The notes under the pieces were generated by a model. It did not search any database. It worked only from the letters and a program-made list of their open reading frames with translations, and was not told the origin of the DNA. Made by a program: the position numbers and the translations under genes. Positions 9,881 to 19,635 of a stretch of 64,000 nucleotides of DNA are shown here, piece after piece (the first letter of the stretch is position 1; the number at the start of each line of letters is the position of its first letter). The stretch is taken from the NCBI GenBank assembly GCA_018401375.1, contig JAGYKR010000002.1:124001-188000 (forward strand), read 5' to 3'. The DNA comes from Ilumatobacteraceae bacterium. GTDB taxonomy: Bacteria; Actinomycetota; Acidimicrobiia; Acidimicrobiales; Ilumatobacteraceae.

Positions 9881-10825
9881 TCAGTCAGGAGCTGACTCGG
9901 AGGGTTGAGCAGCACGCAGCTCAGTCAATTTCTCCTGGAGATCTGCAGCGAGCGGACAACTAAAGGTCAGTTCCTCGCCGGTACCTGGATGCGTAATAGT
10001 GAGATTCTGGGCGTGCAGGAACGGTCTGCTCACACCGAGGATCGGCCGGCGATCCCCGTAGGCGCTATCACCCACCAATGGATGCCCGATGGAGGTGAGA
10101 TGCACCCGGATCTGATGGGTCCGTCCCGTGTGGAGATGACATTCGAGCAGAGCGAGATCAGTCGGCCGATGAAAGATCTCAAGCAACTGATACTCGGTGC
10201 GGGCGTAACGCCCGTTTGCCACCACCGCCATCTTGAGTGGGTCACGACGATCTCTGCCGATCGGAGCATCCACGATCCCATGGGGGGCGCTCGGATGACC
10301 CCACACCAAAGCCACGTAGCGGCGCGTGGCTAAATGCGCGGAGAACTGTTCCACAAGATCGGTCATCGCATTGTGAGTACGAGCCACCACCAAGAGACCC
10401 GAACTCCCGGCGTCTAGGCGGTGGACGATTCCTGGCCGCATCGGATCTCCAATGTCGGCGATCTCGGGGAACCTGGCGAGCAGGCCGTTCACCATCGTCT
10501 TATCCGGGTTCCCCGCCCCCGGGTGAACCACGAGTCCTGGTGGTTTGTTGACGATGATGATCTCGGCGTCGCTGTAGACCACCTCAAACTCCACAGTTGG
10601 ATCAGCGACCGGCGGTTGTGGTTGCAGGATCTGGGAGTCGTCAACGGTGAGGCTCTGGCCCTCACGCACCTTGCTGCGTCCTACCGTGATGACCGCAGCA
10701 TCTACTCGCACCGCACCGGCGCTGACGAGCAGCGCTGCTTGGGCTCGGCTGATATCGGCGATCAAGGCCACGACACGATCCAGACGCTCGTTGTCGAGGG
10801 CGCCGGGCACAATTTCAGTGATCAT
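9881..10825 (-). CDS. rluD: RluD/RluA-family rRNA pseudouridine synthase
   Basis: Isomerises specific uridines, normally in 23S rRNA, to pseudouridine. An N-terminal S4 RNA-binding domain (about residues 12-70) precedes the RluA catalytic domain. The signature HRLDAGSSGLLVV carries the catalytic Asp138, and TGRTHQIRVHL and GHPLVGDSAYG are both present. I chose ATG at 10825 (314 residues), which overlaps the lspA stop by 11 bases; an upstream in-frame ATG at 10861 lies inside lspA. It is the last gene of the ileS-dksA-lspA-rluD group, a common actinobacterial order. The exact target uridines are inference. Confidence 0.93.
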   Translation of the reverse strand: MITEIVPGALDNERLDRVVALIADISRAQAALLVSAGAVRVDAAVITVGRSKVREGQSLTVDDSQILQPQPPVADPTVEFEVVYSDAEIIIVNKPPGLVVHPGAGNPDKTMVNGLLARFPEIADIGDPMRPGIVHRLDAGSSGLLVVARTHNAMTDLVEQFSAHLATRRYVALVWGHPSAPHGIVDAPIGRDRRDPLKMAVVANGRYARTEYQLLEIFHRPTDLALLECHLHTGRTHQIRVHLTSIGHPLVGDSAYGDRRPILGVSRPFLHAQNLTITHPGTGEELTFSCPLAADLQEKLTELRAAQPSESAPD

Positions 10826-11303
10826 TGGGAACTTCTCCTCGCAAGCTGTTGAGGATCGCACCCAACAACAGCAAGATCACACCCACATTGATGGCCATAT
10901 CGGCAAAGTTAAAAACTGGAAACCACTGCAGGTCGATGAAATCGACAACTTTGCCTCGCAGCCAGGCTTCACCGCGAAACAGGCGATCGGCGAGATTGCC
11001 CGACGCACCACCGACCACGAGTCCAATCACCATCGGGTGGCCGAGTCCGGAACCTTTGGCCACCGACACGAGTAGCGCCGCAATGACAAAACCCGATACG
11101 ACCGCGATTAACGGACCAAGGTTTTGACCTTGACTGAAGGCCATTCCGGGATTGAAGACCAAGCGCAGGCGCAGGGTCCAGAAGAGGTTGATCGGTCCGG
11201 TATTGAGCGCGTTCAGCGCCCAGTGCTTGGAAATTTGGTCGGCGATGAGAACGAGAACAGCGATCAACACCGACCCACGCAGCGCGCGGGTCGAAATGAT
11301 CAT
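10815..11303 (-). CDS. lspA: Lipoprotein signal peptidase (signal peptidase II)
   Basis: Integral membrane aspartyl protease that removes signal peptides from diacylglyceryl-modified prolipoproteins. It has 162 residues and four hydrophobic segments. The catalytic aspartates are in GNLADRL (Asp106) and FNFADMAINVG (Asp135). The N-terminal ADQISKHWA is also conserved. The start ATG at 11303 overlaps the preceding gene's stop as ATGA. The window contains at least one probable substrate, the GerMN lipoprotein at 47 kb. Confidence 0.95.
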   Translation of the reverse strand: MIISTRALRGSVLIAVLVLIADQISKHWALNALNTGPINLFWTLRLRLVFNPGMAFSQGQNLGPLIAVVSGFVIAALLVSVAKGSGLGHPMVIGLVVGGASGNLADRLFRGEAWLRGKVVDFIDLQWFPVFNFADMAINVGVILLLLGAILNSLRGEVPNDH

Positions 11304-12421
11304 CGCCGACCGATTCCTCCGACCTTCTCCGATACAAGTTCGGTAGCCCACGGAAGGGCCTCGAGACGCTCACGCGGGATCGGACGACCCGAGGTCTTCG
11401 AGTATCCATAGGTACCCACTTGGATGCGCGCGATGGCTTCATCGATCTCGGTGATGGTTTCACGAGCCTGGGCCGACAGGGCCAGATCGCGTTCACGTTC
11501 CACAACCATGGTGTCGCCTTCGCCACCTTCGTCATCAAACTGAACATCGCCCATCTCGGCTTCTTCGATCAGTTGATGGGCCTCATCTTCGAGTCGGACC
11601 GCTTGGCCGAGCAGCCGGGAACGCTCTTCAAGCAGCATTTCCCATTGGGCCTTGAGGAACTTCACATCAAAATCCTTGGTGTAGGCGATGCCGTCCTTGC
11701 TGGTGCCACGCGGGGCTGGGATCTCAAACACCTCCGGGCCCGACCGTGCCGAGGATCCTGTCGGCTTCTTCGCAACCCCGGAGGCCACCAGAGCGGAGGG
11801 TTGTGGAACGGCTTTACCTGTCGGGGCTGCACCAGGGGCCTTTGTGGTAGCGGTTCCGGTCTTCGTCGACCCTGATTTGGGCTTGGCTGTTCCCTTTGTT
11901 ACCGGGACCTTGGTGGGAGCGGGGCCACCGCTCTTGCCAGCTACTGACTTCGCTGATGCTGTTTTCGCTGGCGACTTTTTCACGGGTCCTTTGGCCGCCG
12001 GGGCTTTTTTTGCCGGGGCTTTTTTTGCTGGAGCTCCTTTTACCGGAGCTTGTTTCGCTGGAGCTTTTTTTGCCGGAGCTTTTTTTGCTGGAGCTTTTTT
12101 CACTGGAGCCGCTTTCACTGAGGACTTGTTCGCTGGCTCTTTTTTTGCTGGCCCTTTATCCGCTGGGACCTTTTGTGCTGGCGCCTTTGCAGCGGCCTTC
12201 TTCGGTGGAATCTTGGCCGCCGTCTTCTTCGCTGGCGATTTAACAGCCGGATCTTGTGAGCCCGATCGCTTCGGGGCCGCAGACTTCTTTGCCGATTGCG
12301 ATGTGCTCACTGGGACTGCTTTCTTGGCTGCAGCAGATGATGCCGCAGCTTTCTGGGGGGAGGGCTTTTTGGCCGGGACACCGACCTTTTTAGATGCGGC
12401 AGACTTTTTGGTTGTGGCCAT
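11300..12421 (-). CDS. DksA/TraR-like protein with Lys/Ala/Pro-rich N-terminal tail and no zinc cysteines
   Basis: A 373-residue two-part protein. Residues 1 to about 235 are a very basic low-complexity tail of AKKAPAKK-type repeats, like histone H1 or the tails of mycobacterial HupB. Residues about 250-373 are a DksA/TraR-like coiled-coil domain ending in a zinc-finger-like segment with the family motif GRPIPRERLEALPWAT. The four positions that bind zinc in classical DksA are Tyr/Ser, Ser, Glu and Ser-like residues (YGYSKTSG and ATELVSEK), and the whole protein contains no Cys. It may bind RNA polymerase's secondary channel and nonspecifically DNA or RNA (inference). It lies between ileS and lspA and is coupled to lspA by ATGA. 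Confidence 0.85.
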   Translation of the reverse strand: MATTKKSAASKKVGVPAKKPSPQKAAASSAAAKKAVPVSTSQSAKKSAAPKRSGSQDPAVKSPAKKTAAKIPPKKAAAKAPAQKVPADKGPAKKEPANKSSVKAAPVKKAPAKKAPAKKAPAKQAPVKGAPAKKAPAKKAPAAKGPVKKSPAKTASAKSVAGKSGGPAPTKVPVTKGTAKPKSGSTKTGTATTKAPGAAPTGKAVPQPSALVASGVAKKPTGSSARSGPEVFEIPAPRGTSKDGIAYTKDFDVKFLKAQWEMLLEERSRLLGQAVRLEDEAHQLIEEAEMGDVQFDDEGGEGDTMVVERERDLALSAQARETITEIDEAIARIQVGTYGYSKTSGRPIPRERLEALPWATELVSEKVGGIGRR

Positions 12422-12457
12422 TTCAGAACACCTCCGGGTGTGCGCGGTCGTTGGACT

Positions 12458-15400
12458 CTATCGGTTCTGTACCTCGGGGTCGGCCACCTTGGTAACAGTG
12501 ATCACCGGATCGTCAAGATTGGCAGTCGTGGCCGACACCGAAAGCGCCAAGGTTTCCGACCTCACGAGGTCCTCAAACTGAGAGAGTGCGTCCACCGTGG
12601 CACGATCGGCTCGCACCTCGAGGCCGATCCGATCCGACACCTCAAAGCCCGCCGTCCGGCGTGCCTGTTGGATCATCCTGATCAGGTCTCGGGCACGTCC
12701 TTCAGTTTCGAGTTCCGGGGTGATTTCGGTGTCGAGTACCACGATCCCGCTCCCACCCGGGAGATTTGCTGCGGCCCCCGCAGTGGAGGCAACGAGACGG
12801 TATTCATATTCACCATCCAACAGCTCGATGCCACCCACGATCACCCGATCCGCATCAGTGGTCCATTCTCCAGACTTGTAGGCCCGAATCACCACCTGGG
12901 TCCGGTCCCCGAGACGCGGCCCGAGCGCTCCCGGGTTCAGTTTCAATTCCGGGGTACCGAACCTTGCGACCTCGTCGGTCAGGTGAATCTCCTTCACGTT
13001 TAATTCATCGCGCAGCACATCGATATGTGGAGCGATCAAATCCGCGAAGGGCGACGCGACCGTGGCCGAGGCCAAAGGTAGCCGAACCCTCAAACCCTCT
13101 GATTTACGTAGCGCCAATAGCGCCGAGCAGGCCGCTCGGACCTGCGCCATGCCGAGCCGCAAATCTGGATCCACCGGGAACTGATCCGCATCTGGCCACG
13201 CTGCGAGGTGCACGCTGTCAGCAGCCGCAGCCGATCCCCCGGTTAAGCCGCGGTATACCGACTCGGTGACCAAAGGCAGCATCGGTGCTGCCACCTGGCT
13301 CAACGTCACAAGCGCCGTATGCAAGGTGTCGATCGCGTCCTGATCTCCCGCCCAAAACCGGTCTCGGCTTCGGCGGATGTACCAGTTCGTCAGCGTCTCG
13401 AGAAACTTTGAGATCTGAACCGCGGCGCCATAGAGGTCGTAGGCATCCATCTGAATGGTGGTTTCGGCTACCAGTTCGTTCAGTTCACCGAGCAGGTAGC
13501 GATCCAACACATCGGTCTGATCGGTACGGAAAACTCCAGAGGTGTCGGCTGCATTGGCGTACAAGGTCAAGAAGTACCACGCGTTCCAATAGGGCAGGAT
13601 CACCTGTCGGACCGTGTCGCGAATCCCCACCTCGGTGACCGAGAAATCCGCACCGCGCAAGATGGTGGAAGACAACAGATACCACCGCATCGCGTCGGCA
13701 CCGTACGTCTCAAAAATCGCCATCGGATCGGGATAGTTCCGCAGACTCTTCGACATCTTTTGGCCGTCATCACCGAGCACAACTCCGTGGCTGACGCACG
13801 TGGAGAAGGCGGGCCGATCAAACAACGCCGTTGCGAGGACATGCATCGTGTAGAACCAGCCGCGGGTCTGGCCGATGTATTCCACAATGAAGTCACCCGG
13901 ATAATGGTTCTCAAACCACTCCCGATTCTCGAAGGGGTAATGCACCTGGGCAAAAGGCATCGCACCGGACTCGAACCAACAGTCGAGTACTTCCGGGACG
14001 CGTCGCATCATCGATTTCCCCGTCGGATCATCAGGGTTCGGACGCACCAAATCGTCAATTGCGGGACGGTGCAGATCGGTCACAGTGGCACCGAAATCCC
14101 GTTCGAGTTCAGCGATCGAACCATAGACATCGGTCCGCGGGTACTGCGGGTCGTCGCTTTGCCAGACCGGGATCGGGGCACCCCAAAACCGGTTCCGGCT
14201 AATCGTCCAATCCCGAGCGTTCGCCAACCATTTGCCAAAGCTTCCCTCTTGGAGATGCTCAGGGACCCAACGGATCTCCGAGTTGAGTTCCAGCATCCGT
14301 TCCTTAATTGCTGTGACCTGCACAAACCATGAACTCACCGCCTTGTAAATCAGTGGCGTTCCCGTGCGCCAACAGTGCGGATAGGAGTGGTCATAGGTCT
14401 CATGGCGCACGACCCGGCCGCGCTCTTTGAGGGTGCGGATCACTTCTGGGTTGGCCTCAAAAACGAGCATCCCTTCAAAGTCGGGGACCTCTGCGGTGAA
14501 ACGGCCTCGACTGTCCACGGGCACCACGAGTTCGATCCCATGCTCCTCGCAGACCCTTTGGTCATCTTCACCGAAACCGGGAGCGAGGTGCACCACACCG
14601 GTGCCGTCCTCTACCGAAACGAAATCTGCGGTCAGGACCTGGAATGCTCCGGGGTGATCGGCGAAATAGTGGAACAGCGGACGGTACGAACGCCCTGCGA
14701 GTTCGGACCCCATGATGGTTCCCACCACCTCTGCCTCACCGAGTTCACGCGCGTACGCGCCCCGACGGGCCTCGGCGATGATCATCCGTTGGCCGTTCAG
14801 TTCGATGATTTCGTAGACCATCTCCGCACCGACTGCGAGGGCGAGATTGGAAGGAAGCGTCCATGGGGTAGTGGTCCATGCGAGCAGCAACTCCCCCGTT
14901 TCGAGTTCGAAACCTACGGTGAGCGCTGGGTCCTGGACGTCTTTGTATGCATCGTCGAGACGGGTCTCTGAGTTGGACAACGGCGTCTCCAGCGCCCAGG
15001 AGTATGGCAGCACCCGGAAACCCTCATAGACGAGGCCTTTGTCCCACAGGGTCTTAAACGCCCACATGACGCTCTCCATATAGGGCAGATCAAGGGTCTT
15101 GTAGTCGTTGGAGAAATCCACCCAGCGGGCCTGCCTGGTGACGTAACGCTCCCATTCGGAGGTGTACTGAAGGACGGAGCTCCGGCAGTACTGATTGAAT
15201 TCAGAGATCCCGTGATCGGTGATCGCTTGACGGCCAGAGATCCCGAGTTGACGCTCGGCTTCGGCCTCAGCAGGCAGACCGTGGCAATCCCACCCGAAGC
15301 GCCGCTCCACTCGTACGCCGCGCATCGTGCGGTAGCGGGGCACAGCGTCTTTCACGTACCCGGTCAGTAGGTGACCGTAGTGAGGCAAACCGTTAGCGAA

Positions 15401-15556
15401 GGGAGGGCCATCGTAAAACACGAACTCGTTTGCGCCCTGCTCGCCGGCAGGACGGCACTCCACCGAGGCCTCGAATGTGTCATGCACCCGCCAATCATCA
15501 AGGATCTGTTCCTCGAGCCGTGGGAGGTCTGGTTGGGGATCGACGTGAGGGTACAT
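12458..15556 (-). CDS. ileS: Isoleucyl-tRNA synthetase, long (type 2) form
   Basis: Class I aminoacyl-tRNA synthetase charging tRNA-Ile, 1032 residues from the chosen ATG. It has HYGH near residue 60 (HIGH signature), the CP1 editing domain containing TTPWTLPSN, and DGQKMSKS near residue 610. Length and motifs match the eukaryote-like type 2 IleRS of mycobacteria, a form that in other bacteria is associated with low mupirocin sensitivity (known of the family, not tested here). A GTG at 15565 is an alternative start. It is followed by the dksA-like gene after 36 bases, and divIVA lies upstream. Confidence 0.97.
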   Translation of the reverse strand: MYPHVDPQPDLPRLEEQILDDWRVHDTFEASVECRPAGEQGANEFVFYDGPPFANGLPHYGHLLTGYVKDAVPRYRTMRGVRVERRFGWDCHGLPAEAEAERQLGISGRQAITDHGISEFNQYCRSSVLQYTSEWERYVTRQARWVDFSNDYKTLDLPYMESVMWAFKTLWDKGLVYEGFRVLPYSWALETPLSNSETRLDDAYKDVQDPALTVGFELETGELLLAWTTTPWTLPSNLALAVGAEMVYEIIELNGQRMIIAEARRGAYARELGEAEVVGTIMGSELAGRSYRPLFHYFADHPGAFQVLTADFVSVEDGTGVVHLAPGFGEDDQRVCEEHGIELVVPVDSRGRFTAEVPDFEGMLVFEANPEVIRTLKERGRVVRHETYDHSYPHCWRTGTPLIYKAVSSWFVQVTAIKERMLELNSEIRWVPEHLQEGSFGKWLANARDWTISRNRFWGAPIPVWQSDDPQYPRTDVYGSIAELERDFGATVTDLHRPAIDDLVRPNPDDPTGKSMMRRVPEVLDCWFESGAMPFAQVHYPFENREWFENHYPGDFIVEYIGQTRGWFYTMHVLATALFDRPAFSTCVSHGVVLGDDGQKMSKSLRNYPDPMAIFETYGADAMRWYLLSSTILRGADFSVTEVGIRDTVRQVILPYWNAWYFLTLYANAADTSGVFRTDQTDVLDRYLLGELNELVAETTIQMDAYDLYGAAVQISKFLETLTNWYIRRSRDRFWAGDQDAIDTLHTALVTLSQVAAPMLPLVTESVYRGLTGGSAAAADSVHLAAWPDADQFPVDPDLRLGMAQVRAACSALLALRKSEGLRVRLPLASATVASPFADLIAPHIDVLRDELNVKEIHLTDEVARFGTPELKLNPGALGPRLGDRTQVVIRAYKSGEWTTDADRVIVGGIELLDGEYEYRLVASTAGAAANLPGGSGIVVLDTEITPELETEGRARDLIRMIQQARRTAGFEVSDRIGLEVRADRATVDALSQFEDLVRSETLALSVSATTANLDDPVITVTKVADPEVQNR

Positions 15557-15645
15557 GACGATCACGCAGGTTACTGGAGCCAGACAGGTCCAACTCGGTC
15601 CAACTCAGGTCCCCGGCAGGCAGAGGCCTGCAGTAGATCCGAAGA

Positions 15646-16245
15646 TTAGATTTCGAAGGTCTCTTGATCGGGATGCGGCCGGGATTCCGAACCGAGACCG
15701 AGCGGAACGTTTTCGGCAAAAGCGAGGAGTTCGCGTCCTGCACTTTGGATGCGACGCCGCTGGGCCGAGATGAACTCATCGAGTTGTTCGAGGTCTGCGA
15801 GCAAAAACTCGCGCCGCCCGATCAAGACGTCAATTTCGGAGCGCAGACGGACAGCCTCGGAGGATTCGAGTCCTTCGGCCTCAGCGCGGGCCTGAGCAAG
15901 GATCCGTGCCGCCTCCGCCTTGGCTTCATCACGGACCGCCTCGGCCGCCCTATGGGCCAACTGCAGGGCCCGTTGAACAGGGGTCGGGTCCCCGTCGGCG
16001 ACTACTTCATCTGGATCTAACAGACCCGTCAATGACTGCAGACGATCGCGGGCGGCGCGGCCCATGCGCTCCATAGTCACCGCATGGTTATGTAAACGGG
16101 CCATTTCCTCGGCCACCTGATGGAGATATTCAGTGACCTCGGTGGAGTCAAAACCCTTGCGTGACTGGGAGAACGTCGCTTTTCGGACCTGCTGCGGGGT
16201 GATTTCCACTGCCCTGCGACGCACGCGATCAGTCGTCGTAGGCAT
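15646..16245 (-). CDS. divIVA: DivIVA-family polar/septal protein
   Basis: A 199-residue coiled-coil protein of the DivIVA/Wag31 family. The N-terminal domain EITPQQVRKATFSQSRKGFDSTEV is the membrane-curvature-binding segment. Long Ala/Glu/Arg-rich coiled coils span about residues 80-175. In actinobacteria this protein marks poles or septa and directs cell-wall synthesis. Its 5' end overlaps sepF by 17 bases. It lies at the usual position downstream of sepF and upstream of ileS. Confidence 0.9.
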   Translation of the reverse strand: MPTTTDRVRRRAVEITPQQVRKATFSQSRKGFDSTEVTEYLHQVAEEMARLHNHAVTMERMGRAARDRLQSLTGLLDPDEVVADGDPTPVQRALQLAHRAAEAVRDEAKAEAARILAQARAEAEGLESSEAVRLRSEIDVLIGRREFLLADLEQLDEFISAQRRRIQSAGRELLAFAENVPLGLGSESRPHPDQETFEI

Positions 16246-16789
16246 CGCTGCGCGCCGATCGAACTGGCGCCGGCTTTAACAGATACACACCTGAGGCGAC
16301 CTTTTCCATCGAGCCTTCCAAGGCGTAACACAGTCCGCTCGCAAAGTCGATTAGTCGCCGCGACACTTCGCGATCAGCGGCCTCGAGGTTCATGATCACC
16401 GGTTGGCCGCTCTTAAAGAAATCGGCTACCTCTTGGGCCTGTTCAAAACCCCGGGGCCGCACTGTGTGCGGTTCCGCTGAGGCTGGGGCCAGATTGCGGA
16501 GGCCGCTTGGCTGGCGCACCGGCCGGGGCTGCACACCCGAATCGTCGCCGCCCACTCGACGGGGACCGGTCAGATCTGCCTCGCGTGGAGGACCTTGGCG
16601 GGGCTGCGTGCGCACCACTTCACCCGTCTCTGACTCCGGGACCCAACCTCGTGAGACCCGCGTTTCGGCCTCAGGGGCTGTGCGCCTTTGACGGGGCGCC
16701 GGTTCGTGATCCTCGTACTCGTCGTAGTCGTCATACGAGTCATCAGGCCCGAGACCGAGGTAATCCATGGTGCGTTTCCAGAGTGTCAT
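16229..16789 (-). CDS. sepF: Cell division protein SepF
   Basis: A 186-residue FtsZ-associated membrane anchor that replaces FtsA in organisms lacking it. The N-terminal amphipathic helix (TLWKRTMDYLGLG) is followed by an acidic, Arg/Pro-rich linker and the C-terminal SepF domain (PRGFEQAQEVADFFKSGQ, then NLEAADREVSRRLIDFASG). A ribosome binding site (AAGGAG) lies 6 bases before the ATG. No ftsA is present in the cluster, consistent with SepF being the FtsZ tether. Confidence 0.95.
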   Translation of the reverse strand: MTLWKRTMDYLGLGPDDSYDDYDEYEDHEPAPRQRRTAPEAETRVSRGWVPESETGEVVRTQPRQGPPREADLTGPRRVGGDDSGVQPRPVRQPSGLRNLAPASAEPHTVRPRGFEQAQEVADFFKSGQPVIMNLEAADREVSRRLIDFASGLCYALEGSMEKVASGVYLLKPAPVRSARSDAYDD

Positions 16790-16864
16790 AGGGGCTCCTT
16801 CGCCTCAGAGGTTACCGCACGAGAACTTGTAGATCCGGTCTCTTGGCTCCAAGAGGTCCGCACT

Positions 16865-17554
16865 TTATGTTCGTGGCCCGAACAATGCCCGACCCACTCT
16901 GATCTCTGTCGCCCCTTCAGAGATCGCGACCTCGAGGTCGTCACTCATGCCCATCGAACACTCTCTCAATCCGAGTTGGTCGGCGAGGGAACGCACGAGA
17001 GCAAACCCGCGGCGAGCGGCCTCAGGGCCCCCCTGCGTGGGCCCGACAGTCATCAAACCTTCCACCACAAGACCGCGACTGCCGGCCAGATCGCAGAGCG
17101 CGGCCACCTCGTCGGGGGCGCATCCGCCCTTACCTGGCTCATCGCTCGTATCCACCTGAATCAGGATTCGAGCGCCCGGGGCTCGACGCGCCAGTTCTGC
17201 GACGAGCGAGGACCGATCGACAGTGTCGAATCGATCCACTAGCCCAACGAGAGAGCGCACCTTGTTGGATTGCAATTGCCCGATAAAATGCACCTCTAGG
17301 TCATCGATGCTTCGGATCACCTCAGCTTTGGAGAGCAGTTCCTGGGCGTAGTTCTCGCCGATCCGACAGATACCTGCGGCATGGGCATCAAGGATCAGTT
17401 CCGCCGTGAAGCTCTTCGTCACACCAAGAACGTTCACCCGTGGAGATGTGACCTGAAAGCCCTCAGTCCGCGCCGGGAGGTTCTCCTCGATCCGGGCTTC
17501 GAGTTCGCTCAACCGCTTTCGGATCTCTGCTGCTCCGGGCCCAGACTCACTCAC
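16865..17554 (-). CDS. yggS: YggS/PROSC-family PLP homeostasis protein
   Basis: A pyridoxal-phosphate-binding protein with a single alanine-racemase-like barrel that buffers cellular PLP; no enzyme activity is established. It has 229 residues from GTG at 17554, which overlaps the pgeF stop as GTGA. Motifs: NVLGVTKSF with the PLP lysine, IGENYAQEL, VHFIGQLQSNKVRSL, and C-terminal SMGMSDDLEVAISEGATEIRVGRALFG. It sits between pgeF and sepF, its usual place in Gram-positive division clusters. Confidence 0.93.
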   Translation of the reverse strand: MSESGPGAAEIRKRLSELEARIEENLPARTEGFQVTSPRVNVLGVTKSFTAELILDAHAAGICRIGENYAQELLSKAEVIRSIDDLEVHFIGQLQSNKVRSLVGLVDRFDTVDRSSLVAELARRAPGARILIQVDTSDEPGKGGCAPDEVAALCDLAGSRGLVVEGLMTVGPTQGGPEAARRGFALVRSLADQLGLRECSMGMSDDLEVAISEGATEIRVGRALFGPRT

Positions 17555-18294
17555 GAGACCCTCCACGCCGCCATCACATGCCGCTCGCTCTCGCCTCGGG
17601 TCCGATGGGAGAACCACCGTTGATCACACCCGGTGCAGACTGCCCCCGGTCCGGGCGCGTGGCGCAGATCAGTAATCCCAGCGCTCCTCAAACAGTGCGA
17701 GACGGCTGCTCCCATGTCCATCACGGTGCCATATCGATGGTGGGGAGGAGAGATCATTGTCGGATCTGATCCAATCGCTGTCGCCACCCTCTCGAGATCC
17801 ACCCGAGAAAACTCATAACAGCACGGCCCGATGTGTGGCCCGAGGACCGCAACCGCATCGGCCCGCCTCACCGCAGGGTCCACCGATTCCTCCAACATTA
17901 TGATGGCCCGAGCTACGGCACCTGCTGCGAGCCCTCTCCAGCCGATGTGGGCCATTACCAAACGTCCACTCGGGGAGATCAGGAGTAACGGCACGCAGTC
18001 CCCTGCCCAGATCCCGATCACCGCACCGATCTGCGAGGTAGCCACGATGTCAGCGATCGCGAAGTTCCCCTCACCGGGGGTGATGACATCGATCGCATCG
18101 GTGCCATGGACCTGGTGGACGAGAGTCCACGGGTGATCGACGAGAGCACGCTGCCGGGCCCTCAGCAGATCCGAACCCACTCGTTCGATACAGAAGTCCC
18201 CGTGAACACGCTCAGATACCGCCCACCGAACCTGCGCTGTCACGTGGGATGCGACCACCTCAGGAGTTGGTGGCGTCACGGGCCCGTTCACCAC
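17551..18294 (-). CDS. pgeF: Multicopper-oxidase-like laccase-domain protein (PgeF/YfiH, purine nucleoside phosphorylase family)
   Basis: A 247-residue protein of the YfiH/LACC1 family. Bacterial members hydrolyse or phosphorolyse purine nucleosides and one has been linked to peptidoglycan editing. The zinc-site motifs are all visible: VHQVHGTD, GDCVPLLL, HIGWRGLAAGAV, and LGPHIGPCCYE. A C-terminal WFSHR segment is typical. It is located 22 bases after ftsZ, a conserved actinobacterial and firmicute arrangement. The exact substrate here is inference. Confidence 0.92.
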   Translation of the reverse strand: MVNGPVTPPTPEVVASHVTAQVRWAVSERVHGDFCIERVGSDLLRARQRALVDHPWTLVHQVHGTDAIDVITPGEGNFAIADIVATSQIGAVIGIWAGDCVPLLLISPSGRLVMAHIGWRGLAAGAVARAIIMLEESVDPAVRRADAVAVLGPHIGPCCYEFSRVDLERVATAIGSDPTMISPPHHRYGTVMDMGAAVSHCLRSAGITDLRHAPGPGAVCTGCDQRWFSHRTRGESERHVMAAWRVS

Positions 18295-18316
18295 CGCAGC
18301 AGACGGGGCACTCGAA

Positions 18317-19390
18317 TCACTTCAAGAATGAAGGGACATCAAACTCGTCCTCATCGTCTGACTCCAATGGATCCCCGGCGGGAGCCACGAACAGATCATT
18401 GAGGCGGGCTGCAGAGGAACTCGCGAGCGAAGGCGCACCCTCAGTGCGGTCAAAGCCTGCGGCGATCACAGTGACTTTGACCTCATCGCCCATCTCGTCA
18501 TCGATCACGGTGCCGAAGATGATGTTGGCATCTGGATGAGCCACACCATGGATAATCTCCGCAGCAGCATTCATTTCAAACAGTCCCATGCTGGACGGGC
18601 CCGTGATGTTCAGCAGGATTCCTCGTGCGCCGTCGATCGCCGATTCGAGGAGAGGACTTGAAATCGCCGCCTTTGCCGCTGTTACGGCCCGATCGTCTCC
18701 CGATGCCTGTCCGATGCCCATCAACGCTGAGCCGGCGTTGGACAACACCATTTTGACGTCAGCAAAGTCCGTGTTGATCAATCCAGGGGTGGTGATCAAA
18801 GAGGTAATGCCCGAGACACCTTGGAGGAGTACCTCGTCAGCCATCTTGAAAGCGTTCAACACGCTGGTTTTGTCATTGGCCACGCTGAGGAGACGATCGT
18901 TAGGGATCACGATCAAGGTGTCGACCTTCTCCTTGAGCTTTTGGACTCCGGTGTCAGCCTGCACGGAGCGCCGGCGCCCTTCAAACGAAAAGGGACGGGT
19001 CACCACCCCGATCGCCAAGGCGCCTGCGGCCCGAGCAATCTCTGCAATAACCGGTGCAGCACCGGTCCCAGTTCCACCACCTTCGCCAGCGGTGATGAAG
19101 ACCATGTCGGCCCCACGGACCATCTCATCGATCTCGTCGTGGTTCGCTTCGGCAGCGGCGCGCCCCACCTCGGGGTCGCTGCCTGCTCCAAGGCCACGAG
19201 TCAGGTCACGACCGATGTCGAGTTTGACGTCGGCGTCAGACATCAGCAGTGCCTGTGCGTCGGTGTTCACCGCAATGAACTCGACACCTTTGAGACCGGC
19301 GTCGATCATGCGGTTCACGGCGTTAACACCGCCTCCACCGACACCGATGACCTTGATGACGGCGAGGTAATTCTGTGGTGCGCCCATCAT
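18317..19390 (-). CDS. ftsZ: Cell division GTPase FtsZ
   Basis: Tubulin homologue forming the cytokinetic ring. The N-terminal [17 protein letters not shown] and the tubulin signature [16 protein letters not shown] bind GTP; synergy-loop and T7 residues (NTDFADVK) are present. The C-terminal peptide [10 protein letters not shown] is the docking tail for SepF and other partners. I chose the ATG at 19390 (357 residues) because GGAGG lies about 8 bases upstream; a second ATG follows immediately, and an in-frame ATG at 19423 lies inside a tandem repeat. A good promoter candidate lies upstream, so ftsZ can be transcribed apart from ftsQ. Confidence 0.97.
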   Translation of the reverse strand: MMGAPQNYLAVIKVIGVGGGGVNAVNRMIDAGLKGVEFIAVNTDAQALLMSDADVKLDIGRDLTRGLGAGSDPEVGRAAAEANHDEIDEMVRGADMVFITAGEGGGTGTGAAPVIAEIARAAGALAIGVVTRPFSFEGRRRSVQADTGVQKLKEKVDTLIVIPNDRLLSVANDKTSVLNAFKMADEVLLQGVSGITSLITTPGLINTDFADVKMVLSNAGSALMGIGQASGDDRAVTAAKAAISSPLLESAIDGARGILLNITGPSSMGLFEMNAAAEIIHGVAHPDANIIFGTVIDDEMGDEVKVTVIAAGFDRTEGAPSLASSSAARLNDLFVAPAGDPLESDDEDEFDVPSFLK

Positions 19391-19402
19391 CGGGGACTCC
19401 TC

Positions 19403-19438
19403 CAAGGATTGTGTGAAGAACAAGGATTGTGTGAAGAA
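19403..19438. repeat. 18-bp exact tandem duplication in the ftsZ leader
   Basis: CAAGGATTGTGTGAAGAA occurs twice head to tail just upstream of the ftsZ ribosome binding site. The first copy ends 4 bases before GGAGG on the gene's strand. It creates an in-frame upstream ATG in one copy but appears non-coding. Confidence 0.95.
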
Positions 19439-19468
19439 CTAGGTGCGGGTCGGATCAAACGGTGCAGA

Positions 19469-19496
19469 GTCATATTTTAGTTAAATTTCTTGTCAA
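19469..19496 (-). promoter_or_regulatory. Candidate ftsZ promoter
   Basis: On the minus strand TTGACA (19491-19496) is followed after 16 bases by TATGAC (19469-19474) in an AT-rich spacer, unlike the G+C-rich surroundings. The predicted transcript would start near 19462 and have a leader of about 70 bases including the 18-bp duplication. The rest of the 245-base gap between ftsQ and ftsZ (19391-19635) shows no gene. Confidence 0.6.
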
Positions 19497-19635
19497 AAGT
19501 CGTAACTGCCCGGCGCAGGGTATCTGGACTAATGCACATGCATTCTTATCTTTACACGTTCACAGTGCGTTAACGGGTGATGGTGCACTGCTGAGTGGCG
19601 TTGTCTCGCGCCCACCCCTCACCCTTGTCGATGGA

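Noticed and set aside
11688-12581. A 297-codon open frame antisense to the DksA-like gene
   Set aside because: It reads FAGAFFAGAFF-type low complexity, the mirror of the Lys/Ala/Pro repeats on the other strand. It is not a gene.
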